Positions 7,796-16,885 are shown, counted from the stretch's first letter. The stretch: DNA of 64,000 bases from Bacillus licheniformis DSM 13 = ATCC 14580 (GCF_000011645.1 NC_006270.3:927501-991500); one strand, 5' to 3'. Notes: a model not told the origin generated them from the sequence alone. Made by a program: numbers and translations.

Positions 7796-9355
7796 TTATC
7801 TGTTTATAGGGACTGAGTCTACTAAAATATGACCTCTAATTGCTCCTCCGCCACCTCTTTTCCCAGCGGTTTGATATCCAGTGTGAGGAACATCCGGGCC
7901 GTTTTTGGTATGGCCAACATCTATATTAACTTCCGCCCCATTTTTAGATCTCCATTCAACAGGGAATGATTTTCCATTTTCGTCTTTTCCCCATTTTGTA
8001 ACTTTAAATTCTTTTTTAGGTACTCCAGTTCTTTTAAAGGCTTCATCTAATGCATCTTTATATGTCTTACCTGTTCCTCTAAAATCCAAGTCTATACCTT
8101 TTTTAAACTTGTATCCTGTTATACTTCCCAGCTTAGTGTTTTTTTCTTTGGTTGCAACGGGAGCGGTCTTCTTACCAACATCTCCAGCTGTTTTAGCCCC
8201 TTTATCCACCTTCGAAACTTTTGCTAGCTTATCTCCCTTGCGAATCCATTTGACAATCCTCAATGGAGGCGTTAAATTAACAGCGGCCTCGAACCGTTCA
8301 AAGAGAGAAAGCTTTTTGTATGTATCAGGATCATATCCCAATGCAGCTCGTTCAAAGTCACTTTCACCTAAGAGCTCCAAGCCAATTCTTGAATATTTCT
8401 CTAAATCACTTACTTCTTTATCCTCTGCAGGAGGATCGTCAACCAACTGTATGCCGACGACATATTTACCATCTAAATAATAACAGTATTTATGACCATT
8501 CACATATTTATAAACCTTTTTTAGTTTTTCTAATTCTTTTTCACTCAGGTTTTCTAATTCTTCGTCAGTATACACTTTTTTGGACACTTGTGTCGCCAAT
8601 TTTTTTAATCGATCTGGATCGGCGAGAGTGTTAATGTCCGCATCTTCTTTGTCTCCGACTTTTTTCAACATGACACCCATCGCTGTTTCTTGATTTCCAC
8701 TCAAGGTATCCATCTCATCCGGCTTTAAAATCGAACCTTTTTGATAGCCGGTTATTTCAATTTTTGGTCCGGTATACATCTTTTCGAGCCGCGCCATGTA
8801 TCTCTGCATCGTCTCAAGATCGTTTTCAGCCGTTTTGAGGGCGTTGGTTTGCCCGCGGTCAAACGCATGGAGCTTTTCAAGAGTCGTGCTGATTTCCTTT
8901 AACGCTTTCTGATTTTGTTCATGAAAACCGCTGTCATTCAAATCCGGTAAATCGACAATATGGCTGACTTTTGCGATCGTGGCGTTGGTTTTAGAAACCA
9001 AATGTTTCGTTGTGCGATCAGCGGCATTCAAGCCATTCTCCAACTCATGCCCGAGAAAGGACTGTGAAATAAATCCGTTATGGTTTGGTTCCAGGGAATT
9101 CAGCGCGCTTTTCATTTTCTTCAGCGCGGAACTGTATTCCTCTATAAAAGTATCATAGAACTGTAGAAAAGGGGTGTGGCATTCCTCGTAAAAGGCGCGG
9201 ATCGCGTCGCCGCCTTTTCCCTTTAAAGCATCATCAAGTGATGTGATGCCCTCAACAGCCTTTTTGACTTTGGCGATTTCGTCTGATTGTTGTTTTAATT
9301 GTTCCAGCGTTTGATCTATTGCATTGTGCAGCGCCTGAACATCAAGAGTCTTCAT
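7796..9355 (-). CDS. LXG-domain polymorphic toxin with Ntox47-like tip (519 aa)
   Basis: The first 210 residues are almost the same as the other LXG toxin. The carboxy end is unrelated: GKTYKDALDEAFKRTGVPKK, KVTKWGKDENGK, NIDVGHTKNGPDVPHTGYQT and RGHILVDSVPINR match the polymorphic toxin type 47 (YobL-like) domain, a predicted nuclease. The linker is Lys-rich (KKTAPVATKEKNTK). RBS AGAGGAG precedes ATG 9355. Expected to be exported by the type VII system and to poison competitors, with the next gene as antidote. No Lap-like partner genes are adjacent. Confidence 0.88.
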   Translation of the reverse strand: MKTLDVQALHNAIDQTLEQLKQQSDEIAKVKKAVEGITSLDDALKGKGGDAIRAFYEECHTPFLQFYDTFIEEYSSALKKMKSALNSLEPNHNGFISQSFLGHELENGLNAADRTTKHLVSKTNATIAKVSHIVDLPDLNDSGFHEQNQKALKEISTTLEKLHAFDRGQTNALKTAENDLETMQRYMARLEKMYTGPKIEITGYQKGSILKPDEMDTLSGNQETAMGVMLKKVGDKEDADINTLADPDRLKKLATQVSKKVYTDEELENLSEKELEKLKKVYKYVNGHKYCYYLDGKYVVGIQLVDDPPAEDKEVSDLEKYSRIGLELLGESDFERAALGYDPDTYKKLSLFERFEAAVNLTPPLRIVKWIRKGDKLAKVSKVDKGAKTAGDVGKKTAPVATKEKNTKLGSITGYKFKKGIDLDFRGTGKTYKDALDEAFKRTGVPKKEFKVTKWGKDENGKSFPVEWRSKNGAEVNIDVGHTKNGPDVPHTGYQTAGKRGGGGAIRGHILVDSVPINR

Positions 9356-9369
9356 GGCATTCTCCTCTA
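8844..9369. repeat. Direct repeat copy B (LXG amino-terminal half)
   Basis: Partner of 6035-6560. Differences appear only toward the 3' end of the LXG coding part (for example GTCTTCAG in copy A against GTTTTGAG here) and upstream of the ribosome site. Confidence 0.85.
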
Positions 9370-9680
9370 ATCCTTTTCATTACAATCAGTATATAGTTTA
9401 CCACTTTATAGAAAGTACTTGGTGAATATATCCTGTTCAACCATGAAAATGAATCATTGGGCTTAGGTCATTATTTCTATTGATTCATTTCGATTACCGT
9501 AAACAAGTTTGTTGTAGCATTCTTTAGGCTCTGTGACTAAACCAAAAAGCCATTTGTTTTAAATTGGTCTTTCGGTATCACGAAAATTTCGTTTTTTGGG
9601 CTGATAGAAGTTTTGCAATTATGAATTGTATGTTAATCTTTAACATAAAAAGGATGTTAGCTGGAAGGGAATGATGGCAG
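9370..9680. other. Gene-free spacer between divergent toxin and rap genes
   Basis: AT-rich sequence that should hold the promoters of both divergent units. The part nearest the toxin resembles 6561-6620 upstream of the first toxin. No convincing -35/-10 pair, operator or small gene was found. Confidence 0.4.
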
Positions 9681-10799
9681 TTGGAGACTATCCCGTCTTC
9701 AGAAGTTGGAATCAAAATAAACCGCTGGTACAACGAAATTCAAAAATTAAACGTAATAGAAGCAGAACGATTAAAGGCGGAAGTTCACTTAGCTATAGAA
9801 AGAATGGAAGAAGATCAGGACTTGCTTTCCTATTATCAGCTTATGAATTTTAGACATGAGTTAATGTTGGAATATCTTTTCCCGGCAGAAAAAAAGCTGA
9901 GCAAATCTGATTATCTTAGGGAAATTGAGGGACAGGGAAGAAAATTGTCAGGCTTGCTCGAATACTATTTTTCCTTTTTCACCGGAATGTATCATTTTTC
10001 TCGCGGAAAATACATAAAGGCAATCAAGGCATATAGAGCAGCAGAAAAAAAGTTGACGAAAGTTTCAGATAAAATAGAAAAGGCTGAATTCTATTATAAG
10101 ATGGCGGAAGTGTTTTATCATATGAAACAGACTCATATGTCAATGTATTATGTGTCTCTCGCTTATGATATTTATAAATCCTATGATGCATATGTGATTC
10201 GAAGAATTAATTGTCTATTCGTTGTTGCTGGGAATTACATTGATTTATCAACCCATGATCAAGCTTTACCGCATCTTTTAAGCGCTAAGGAATCCGCGGA
10301 AGACATTCAAAACAAGGCGATCGTTGCAAAGGCTCTTTTAAATGTAGCATATTGTTATAATGCAATGGAGAGACCAACAAAAGCTATTGAATACTTTCAT
10401 AAGGCGATTGATGTAGCAAAGGAAATAAAGGCAAAAGAACTGACTCAGGCTTATTATGATTTGGCATTAATTCACTTTCGAAATAACGAAAATATTGAAG
10501 GACGAAAATTTTATGAAAAGGCGCTTGAAAGTGCGCGGGTATTTGAAGATGAATTATTCCTGTGTCTGTTGGATGTTTTAGAGGCACTGTTTATAAAATC
10601 AGCTAATAAGTCAGAGGTACTAGAAACAATGAAACCATTACGGGATAGTCGTGGTTACCCCTATCTTGAGGAACTGGCATTAGAAGCAGCTCTATTCTAT
10701 ACTAGGAATGAGCGGCCAAATGATTCCATATTTTTTTATGATCAGATGGTGCAGGCTCAGAAACAAATCAAAAGGGGCGACTTTCTGTATGAAATCTAA
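9681..10799 (+). CDS. Second Rap-family phosphatase / TPR regulator (372 aa)
   Basis: The protein has a Rap amino-terminal bundle (IPSSEVGIKINRWYNEIQKL) and several TPR-like repeats (for example LLNVAYCYNAMERPTKAIEYFHKAI). TTG 9681 is the only plausible start: in-frame TGA lies at 9672, and GGAAGGG is a little far upstream (about 11 bases), suggesting modest translation. It overlaps the following phr start by 11 bases, which implies coupled translation. The sequence is clearly different from the Rap at 266, so the two should answer different peptides. Target unknown. Confidence 0.88.
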   Translation: METIPSSEVGIKINRWYNEIQKLNVIEAERLKAEVHLAIERMEEDQDLLSYYQLMNFRHELMLEYLFPAEKKLSKSDYLREIEGQGRKLSGLLEYYFSFFTGMYHFSRGKYIKAIKAYRAAEKKLTKVSDKIEKAEFYYKMAEVFYHMKQTHMSMYYVSLAYDIYKSYDAYVIRRINCLFVVAGNYIDLSTHDQALPHLLSAKESAEDIQNKAIVAKALLNVAYCYNAMERPTKAIEYFHKAIDVAKEIKAKELTQAYYDLALIHFRNNENIEGRKFYEKALESARVFEDELFLCLLDVLEALFIKSANKSEVLETMKPLRDSRGYPYLEELALEAALFYTRNERPNDSIFFYDQMVQAQKQIKRGDFLYEI

Positions 10800-10917
10800 G
10801 CTGTTTCTTTCGCTGACCCTTGCTTTGGGCTTGTTGGTCGTGTCGAGCGCTTCCATTCACACATCTGTTGAACAACAACATGCAGAATTTTCTGTAGCAT
10901 CTAGGCTCGCAACATAA
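10789..10917 (+). CDS. Phr pheromone precursor (42 aa)
   Basis: It begins inside the last codons of the rap gene (ATG 10789) with AAAGGGG upstream. The product has a signal peptide (MKSKLFLSLTLALGLLVVSS) and ends VASRLAT. The carboxy-terminal pentapeptide SRLAT has the usual Phr shape (Arg at position 2, like SRNVT or ARNQT in B. subtilis) and is the likely mature signal. It should inhibit the Rap encoded just upstream. Confidence 0.87.
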   Translation: MKSKLFLSLTLALGLLVVSSASIHTSVEQQHAEFSVASRLAT

Positions 10918-10926
10918 TTGTGTTTG

Positions 10927-10954
10927 GGCAGGTCATGTGATGGCCTGCCTTTTT
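10927..10954 (+). terminator. Terminator of the second rap-phr unit
   Basis: A 10-bp stem, GGCAGGTCAT with ATGGCCTGCC (one G-T pair), has a three-base loop and is followed by a T run. Confidence 0.85.
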
Positions 10955-11202
10955 GGTGAAAGAATTATTTTAGTTTGAAAACCAGAACGATTGTGTTAAT
11001 ACTCATCTTTCTTCGTCCCTTGTGTTGGAATTTTCATCATATCAATATTTGAATATGCGGCTGTCCGCATTATTAACAATTTTAAATTTTTTGCACAAAT
11101 TTTATACAAAGGCAGACAAAAACCTTGATATATCAATGGTTCTATGGGTATATTCAACCACGACCACCGATATCGCTAAAAACCGTATTGCCAAACGACG
11201 AA

Positions 11203-11234
11203 AGAGCGTTCCTTACACAAGGAATGCTCTTTTT
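11203..11234 (+). terminator. Intrinsic terminator, no gene upstream
   Basis: AGAGCGTTCCTT pairs with AAGGAATGCTCT over 12 bp (one G-T pair), followed by a T run. Confidence 0.75.
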
Positions 11235-11405
11235 GTTTATTCCTCATCAAAGCGGAGAGCCGCCAACATAAACGCAATGACCAACTGTTGTCCGCATTCT
11301 CACTCTTCATTCAGCGCACCGTGAAATGATGCATACCGTTCAAACAGTTGTCCCTTCATTGAAGTCCATTCAATCAAGATCACACTCAGTAAGTCAGTAA
11401 GAATG

Positions 11406-11438
11406 AAGCACCTTGTCATCGACAAGGTGCTTTTCTTT
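11406..11438 (+). terminator. Intrinsic terminator, no gene upstream
   Basis: AAGCACCTTGTC and GACAAGGTGCTT form a perfect 12-bp stem with a three-base loop, followed by TTCTTT. Confidence 0.75.
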
Positions 11439-11591
11439 ATACCAATGATGTGTTCCGATCCTCCGACCGCCTTTTTACGTTTTGTTTACAAGTTGATCAA
11501 ACTTTAGCGACATCTGCCCGCTATATTGAATACAGCATGGCTTCACCTAAATATAGGAAAAGGATTAATTTTTTTTTGAGGAGGAATACAG

Positions 11592-12917
11592 TTGTCAATT
11601 CGCATTAAACTGCCTGACGGGTCCGTCAGAGAATTTGAGGAGGAAGCAAGTATTGAAGATGTTGCTGCTTCCATTAGCTGCGGTCTGGAACATGCGGTTG
11701 CAGGTAAATTAAACGGAAAGCTTGTAGATTTATCAACTCCGCTTCAGGACGGTGCACTCGTTGAAATTGTCACCCGGGACTCAGCAGAAGGACAGAAGAT
11801 CGTGCGTGAAAAATCGCGGGGGAAAGGGCGTATTGTGGCACTTGACGCAGCACGGGGACTGGCGGTCATCGGGATGTATTTGCAGCACTTCGCCTTGAAC
11901 GAAACGAACGGTTCGATCGTTTCCGGGAATACGACGCTTCTATTTGTGCTTTGCGGCGGAATCTCCTATTCGATCATGGCCGGGCGCATGATGGACAGAG
12001 GAATGGAGCCGGCCGCATTTCGGACGCGGATGCTTGCCCGCGCGGTATTTATCGATATGATAGGATATCTGCTCATCATGCTGAATACTCCGTTCGGGGT
12101 GATTTTGCCGGCTTATGCTGCACTTTTTGTGCTGGCATTGGTGCTGATTCGCCGTTCGACGCGTGTGCTCGTTACAACAGCAGCTGTTTTGCTTGCGGTG
12201 AGCCCGCCGCTGATGATTCTCGGAGGGAGCGTCCTGTCGGGAGCAAACTTGCTTGGCGATATTGCAGGCGGCCCGATGTCGGCGCTCGCACTTGCACCCG
12301 CTTTCGTCGCCGGTATGGCAATCGGGCGCTTTGATCTGACCAGGATGCGTACGGCACTTTCGCTAGTAAGCAGCGGCGCAGTCATGCTTATCGTCTCTAA
12401 GTTATTGGGCGTTTTCGTTCTTCCTTGGCTGAGCCGTTCCTTCGAAGAATGGCTCGTAAGTGTTCAAGGCACCGCCGGCGCCGAGCCGGATCAGTATGCA
12501 ATCTGGCCGCACAACGTGGCACCGCCGCTTTGGCACAATCTTCTTTCGATAGCTCCGCACAGTGCGTCAACTTTCCAGACGATGCTGGGGCTTGGGGCTG
12601 CCTTTCTGGTTCTAGGAATGGTATGTCTCGTGCCGCAGAAGATTTCTGCAGTGCTAAAGCCGTTCGCGGGAGTCGGACGTGTAGCGTTGACGATGTATGC
12701 AGCTCAGTTTGTTGTCATATGGGCTCTTGAAATCTCGGGGGCCAAGTATGATATCGGGGCAATTCCATTCGGTGATCTGTTCGTCGCGGCCGTGGCGACG
12801 GTGACAGGGTGGCTGATTGCACGGCTTCCTACCGGTCCGCTCGAGACAGCGATGCGACGCTTTGACCGGGCATTCAGCAATTTGGGACCCGTCACGGGAC
12901 CGGCGAGACTGAGATAG
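11592..12917 (+). CDS. TGS domain fused to a multi-pass membrane protein (441 aa)
   Basis: Residues 1-70 are a TGS domain like the amino terminus of threonyl-tRNA synthetase (IRIKLPDGSVREFEEEASIE, AGKLNGKLVDLSTPL). After a basic linker (REKSRGKGR) comes a membrane protein with about ten hydrophobic segments. It opens with IVALDAARGLAVIGMYLQHF, typical of DUF418/DUF1624 membrane proteins related to heparan-glucosaminide acetyltransferases. TTG 11592 has GAGGAGG upstream. Codon use is clearly more GC-rich than its neighbours, a sign of transfer. It has no synthetase catalytic core. Function unknown; possibly a membrane acyltransferase with a ligand-sensing TGS domain. Confidence 0.8.
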   Translation: MSIRIKLPDGSVREFEEEASIEDVAASISCGLEHAVAGKLNGKLVDLSTPLQDGALVEIVTRDSAEGQKIVREKSRGKGRIVALDAARGLAVIGMYLQHFALNETNGSIVSGNTTLLFVLCGGISYSIMAGRMMDRGMEPAAFRTRMLARAVFIDMIGYLLIMLNTPFGVILPAYAALFVLALVLIRRSTRVLVTTAAVLLAVSPPLMILGGSVLSGANLLGDIAGGPMSALALAPAFVAGMAIGRFDLTRMRTALSLVSSGAVMLIVSKLLGVFVLPWLSRSFEEWLVSVQGTAGAEPDQYAIWPHNVAPPLWHNLLSIAPHSASTFQTMLGLGAAFLVLGMVCLVPQKISAVLKPFAGVGRVALTMYAAQFVVIWALEISGAKYDIGAIPFGDLFVAAVATVTGWLIARLPTGPLETAMRRFDRAFSNLGPVTGPARLR

Positions 12918-13163
12918 GCGGTCTTCAACATGTTGCCTGAAGGAACCGAGAGGCAGCTCCTTCAGGATTTTAGCCTGTCGAGAGGAATATGCAGTGGATG
13001 AGTTCATGCTGAACCAGAGTCCGAGGAAACTTGTATAACCAAAAGTTCTACAGGCCTTTGTTTATCTATAAATGAAATCCAGCTAAGACCCCTCACCCTT
13101 GTATCGTCTTTTCTCTTATTACAATTTGAAAATATTAAGAAATGGGGATGTGTTTAAGAAATC

Positions 13164-13497
13164 GTGCACAAAGTGTTATCTGATGTCGGTTTTATCGCTT
13201 ATGATGCTGCCAAAGGGAAGATTATGGCCTTCACGTATAAAGATCACAACAAGAACTTAACTGTTTTCGCTAACGATTTAACCAATGACGATCATCCGCA
13301 GCATCAATATCGGTTGCTGGCTAATTCGATTTTCAATGCCGCTCCCGGAAAAACTGACAATGCTCCATCATCAAAACGGTGAGAGGTTGGAAAGCTAAAG
13401 TTCAAACGGCTCGCAGGAGGCGTCTCGTCCAAGGCGTCGGAAGCAGAACTGAAGCATGTTATCGTTAGTAAAGAAATGTTCAGTCGCATCACGCATT
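13164..13497 (+). pseudogene. Unassigned coding-like debris
   Basis: A 72-codon frame from GTG 13164 encodes a protein-like sequence (GFIAYDAAKGKIMAFTYKDH, LTVFANDLTNDDHPQ), but there is no clear ribosome site. Another frame (13387-13497) reads KLKFKRLAGGVSSKASEAEL and KHVIVSKEMFSRITH and stops just before a terminator. These may be parts of one frameshifted gene. I do not recognise either piece. Confidence 0.3.
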
Positions 13498-13516
13498 AAA
13501 TAGCAAGGCTCTAAAA

Positions 13517-13546
13517 ACTGCCCTTGATCCGAAGGGCAGTTTTTTC
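13517..13546 (+). terminator. Intrinsic terminator
   Basis: AACTGCCCTT pairs with AAGGGCAGTT, with a six-base loop and a T run. Confidence 0.85.
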
Positions 13547-13769
13547 TTGGTCTATGGCAGCATCGTCCTTTCTTCCAGTTAGAAAGCTTCCGATTGGCGG
13601 GCCTCTATGTTATAGCTATTGAAGGTCAGCATACTTGTGCAATAAAATGAAGAGCGGAGAATATGCAGTGGTTCGCATAAAAAATTTTACTTGCACGAAC
13701 AGTTGACATTCAGTAGTCACAGTGATTTGATAAAGGAAATTCGAATACAGAAAGACGGGAGCTGAAACA

Positions 13770-14534
13770 TTGAAGAAACTGGTGAAGGTCAGAGGAATTA
13801 CATTGGGTGAAGGCCGGCCAAAAATCTGTGTGCCGCTTGTCGGAAAAAACCTTGCCCAATTAAAAGAAGAAGCGGCTTATTTTCAAACGCTTGATGCCGA
13901 TATTGCGGAGTGGCGTGCTGATTTTTATGAAGATGTAGATGACGTTGATCAAGTCTGCGCGGCATTGGCGGAAATCCGCGGCCTTTTAAAGGACACTCCG
14001 CTCATTTTCACTTTCCGCAGCGCCGCCGAAGGCGGAGAAAAAGAGATCAGCACAGCGCGATATTTTTCTTTAAATGAAGCGGTTGTTAAAACAGGGCTTG
14101 CCGATGTGATTGATATCGAGCTGTTCAATGACGAAGAGCAAGTGAAAGCGCTGGTGGAAACAGCACATGGTCATGAAGTGTCCGTGATTATATCTAATCA
14201 TGATTTTGAAAAGACACCAGCTGCAGAAGAAATTGTTTCCCGTTTGCGAAAAGCACAGGAATTAGGGGCTGATCTGCCTAAAATCGCGGTGATGCCGGAA
14301 ACCACGGCTGATGTCTTGCGTCTGCTTGAAGCCACTTGTACGATGAATGAGAAGTATGCAGATCGGCCGATTATTACGATGTCAATGGCCGGCAAAGGTA
14401 TCATCAGCCGCCTGGCGGGCGAGGTATTCGGTTCAGCAATGACGTTCGGTGCCGCAAAGAAAGCTTCAGCACCGGGGCAGATTGCAGCTGGTGAGCTCAA
14501 GGAAATCCTTCATATATTGCATCGCAATTTATAA
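13770..14534 (+). CDS. aroD: Type I 3-dehydroquinate dehydratase (254 aa)
   Basis: Dehydrates 3-dehydroquinate to 3-dehydroshikimate in the shikimate route to aromatic amino acids, through a Schiff base. The family residues are visible: Glu47 in EWRADFYE, His144 in SNHDFEKTP and the Schiff-base Lys171 in LPKIAVMPE. The length of 254 is normal. TTG 13770 with GGGAG upstream is taken as the start. It stands alone, with its own terminator, and is not in a larger aromatic operon. In B. subtilis the functional type I enzyme is usually called aroC. Confidence 0.93.
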   Translation: MKKLVKVRGITLGEGRPKICVPLVGKNLAQLKEEAAYFQTLDADIAEWRADFYEDVDDVDQVCAALAEIRGLLKDTPLIFTFRSAAEGGEKEISTARYFSLNEAVVKTGLADVIDIELFNDEEQVKALVETAHGHEVSVIISNHDFEKTPAAEEIVSRLRKAQELGADLPKIAVMPETTADVLRLLEATCTMNEKYADRPIITMSMAGKGIISRLAGEVFGSAMTFGAAKKASAPGQIAAGELKEILHILHRNL

Positions 14535-14547
14535 CTTGATGATTGAG

Positions 14548-14576
14548 AGGAGCCTGGCTGACAGCCGGCTCCTTTG
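14548..14576 (+). terminator. Hairpin terminator after aroD
   Basis: A long stem built from AGGAGCCTGGCT and AGCCGGCTCCT. The T stretch is interrupted (TTTGTCAGTTTTTT), so efficiency is uncertain. Confidence 0.6.
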
Positions 14577-14685
14577 TCAGTTTTTTCGTAGTCCTAACGA
14601 CTCATTTATCTTTCTTTTCGGAATCGTTTTAACTTTCCCTTTTCATTCATAATGGGTTGTGATACGATAATCACGAAATTTAATA

Positions 14686-14782
14686 GCATTACTAGGGGTG
14701 CCCGAATGCGGGCTGAGAGAGAGACATGCGTTTCTTAACCCTTTGGACCTGATCTGGTTCGTACCAGCGTGGGGAAGTAAAA
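14686..14782 (+). promoter_or_regulatory. TPP (THI-box) riboswitch of thiC
   Basis: The conserved blocks are all present in order: TAGGGGTGCCC, GGCTGAGAGA, ACCCTTTGGACCTGATCTGG and CCAGCGTGGGGAAG. Binding of thiamine pyrophosphate should favour the terminator at 14847 and switch off thiC. Confidence 0.95.
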
Positions 14783-14846
14783 AGGATTCGAGAGAAGATG
14801 GGGAATGGGTATGGTCCGTCTGTCTTCTAGCGATTTTACTGACTGT

Positions 14847-14879
14847 AAAACCAGGTTCATCATATGAGCCTGGTTTTTT
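14847..14879 (+). terminator. Riboswitch-controlled terminator of thiC
   Basis: AACCAGGTTCAT and ATGAGCCTGGTT form a 12-bp stem followed by six T, between the TPP aptamer and thiC. Confidence 0.9.
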
Positions 14880-14939
14880 GTGCTGGTGCTGTTCCGGAGT
14901 TTCGTCCTGATCAATTTTTTAGAGGGGAAGGATTTTTAC

Positions 14940-16715
14940 ATGAAACAGGAATCAGTACAGCAAAAAAACATCTCGATAATGTCAAGTTTTTCAGGGAGCC
15001 GCAAAGTGTATGTCGAAGGGTCGCGTCCTGACATTCAAGTGCCGATGAGAGAAATTTCGTTAAGTCCGACGACGGGTTCGTTTGGCGACGAAGAAAACCA
15101 GCCTGTCCGCGTCTACGACACGAGCGGCCCCTATACGGACGCCAATGCGGACGTTGATATTCTTAAGGGGCTGAAACCTTTGCGGGCGACCTGGATCAGG
15201 GAGCGCGGCGATACCGAAGAATATGAAGGCAGAGAAATAAGACCGGAGGATAACGGCTATAAAGGCAAAGAGAAAGCGAGCCACAGCTATACAGGGTTGA
15301 AACGAAAACCGCTGCGCGCGAAAAAAGGACAAAATGTCACTCAGCTGCATTACGCAAGAAAGGGGATCATTACGCCCGAGATGGAATTTATTGCGATCAG
15401 AGAGCACGTATCTCCCGAATTTGTTCGTGATGAAGTGGCAAGCGGACGGGCGATTATTCCGTCAAACATCAACCATCCGGAAAGCGAACCGATGATTATC
15501 GGCCGCAACTTCCACGTCAAAATCAATGCCAACATCGGCAATTCCGCTGTCACCTCTTCGATTGAAGAAGAAGTGGAAAAAATGACATGGGCCATCCGCT
15601 GGGGCGCTGATACGATGATGGACTTGTCCACAGGTAAAGATATTCATACAACGAGAGAATGGATCATCCGCAACTGTCCGGTGCCTGTGGGAACAGTCCC
15701 GATTTATCAGGCGCTTGAAAAAGTAAACGGCGTCGCGGAAGATCTTACTTGGGACATTTACCGCGATACATTGATCGAACAGGCTGAGCAAGGCGTTGAT
15801 TATTTCACGATTCACGCCGGCGTCCTTCTCCGGTATGTGCCGTTAACAGCAAAGCGCGTCACCGGAATCGTATCCCGCGGCGGGGCGATCATGGCGCAAT
15901 GGTGTTTGGCTCATCATGAGGAAAGCTTTCTGTACACCCATTTTGAAGAGATATGCGAGATTATGAAAACATACGATATCGCATTTTCGCTCGGAGACGG
16001 TCTTCGTCCCGGCTCGATTGCCGATGCGAATGATGAGGCCCAATTTGCCGAATTGGAGACGCTCGGCGAGCTGACGGAAATCGCCTGGAAGCATGATGTT
16101 CAAGTAATGATCGAAGGCCCGGGACACGTGCCGATGCATAAAATCAAAGAGAATGTCGACAAGCAGATGGAGATTTGCAAAGAGGCACCGTTTTACACGC
16201 TCGGTCCGCTGACGACCGATATTGCACCGGGCTACGACCATATTACATCGGCGATCGGAGCGGCGATGATCGGCTGGTACGGAACGGCCATGCTTTGCTA
16301 TGTGACGCCGAAGGAGCATTTGGGACTGCCGAACAAAGATGATGTCCGCGAAGGCGTCATAACATACAAAATCGCGGCCCATGCGGCTGACCTTGCAAAA
16401 GGGCACCCCGGCGCGCAAATCCGCGATGACGCGCTTTCAAAGGCGCGCTTTGAATTCCGCTGGCGGGATCAGTTCAACTTGTCGCTCGATCCGGAAAGAG
16501 CGCTCGAATACCATGATGAAACCCTTCCGGCGGAAGGCGCCAAAACGGCACACTTTTGTTCAATGTGCGGGCCTAAATTTTGCAGCATGAGGATTTCCCA
16601 GGATATTCGCGACTACGCCAAGGAAAACAACCTTGATGAAGAAAAGGCTATCCAAAAAGGATTGGAAGAGAAGGCGAAGGAATTTAAAAAAGCAGGCGGC
16701 AGCATTTACAGTTAA
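14940..16715 (+). CDS. thiC: Phosphomethylpyrimidine synthase ThiC (591 aa)
   Basis: A radical SAM enzyme that rearranges aminoimidazole ribotide to hydroxymethylpyrimidine phosphate for thiamine synthesis. The carboxy-terminal iron-sulfur motif CSMCGPKFC is intact, and the core is well conserved ([33 protein letters not shown]). I chose ATG 14940 because GGGGAAGG lies upstream; an open extension to 14880 overlaps the riboswitch terminator and is not the start. It is a single-gene unit controlled by the TPP riboswitch. Confidence 0.97.
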
Positions 16716-16730
16716 AAGCGGGCAATACAG

Positions 16731-16763
16731 CAGATGAAAGGGGAACCTTTCATCTGTTTTTTT
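16731..16763 (+). terminator. Terminator of thiC
   Basis: CAGATGAAAGG and CCTTTCATCTG pair around a four-base loop and are followed by seven T. Confidence 0.9.
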
Positions 16764-16774
16764 ATAATATAGGG

Positions 16775-16804
16775 TTGACAGGTCGGAATAATATGAATTA
16801 GTAT
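16775..16804 (+). promoter_or_regulatory. Probable promoter of the ssu operon
   Basis: A perfect TTGACA (16775-16780) is followed 18 bases later by TAGTAT (16799-16804). It lies upstream of a leader terminator. Confidence 0.5.
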
Positions 16805-16854
16805 GTTATTTAATATTTCGGAAAATTCCATCAGCGCTGATCGGTCAACCGAAG

Positions 16855-16885
16855 GCTCTTATCTCAATTGGGATAAGAGCTTTTT
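16855..16885 (+). terminator. Leader terminator before ssuB
   Basis: GCTCTTATC and GATAAGAGC form a 9-bp stem followed by a T run, 30-odd bases before ssuB and downstream of the apparent promoter. No known riboswitch signature precedes it. Confidence 0.75.

Larger units (their letters stand above)
10955..11591. other. Gene-free stretch with two extra terminators
   Basis: No gene with a ribosome site is visible. A 100-codon frame at 11022-11324 runs straight through a terminator hairpin and looks spurious. The stretch holds the hairpins listed at 11203 and 11406, hinting at deleted genes. No T-box signature was found before the downstream TGS-domain gene. Confidence 0.4.
12918..13769. other. 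Mostly non-coding stretch with coding-like debris
   Basis: Besides the fragment listed at 13164 and the terminator at 13517, nothing was recognised. The 13.6-13.75 kb part should contain the aroD promoter, but no strong -35/-10 pair was seen. Confidence 0.35.

Noticed and set aside
7905..8480. 191-codon plus-strand frame inside the second LXG toxin
   Set aside because: Antisense shadow of the toxin coding sequence without ribosome site.
11022..11324. 100-codon open frame between the rap unit and the TGS-fusion gene
   Set aside because: It runs through a perfect terminator hairpin, has no ribosome site and the composition is not protein-like.
11330..11440. T-box leader for the gene with the ThrRS-like TGS domain
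   Set aside because: A terminator is present, but the conserved T-box sequence (AGGGTGG-ACCGCG type) and specifier loop are absent.
15843..16418. 191-codon minus-strand frame inside thiC
   Set aside because: Shadow of the highly conserved thiC gene, with no start signals.
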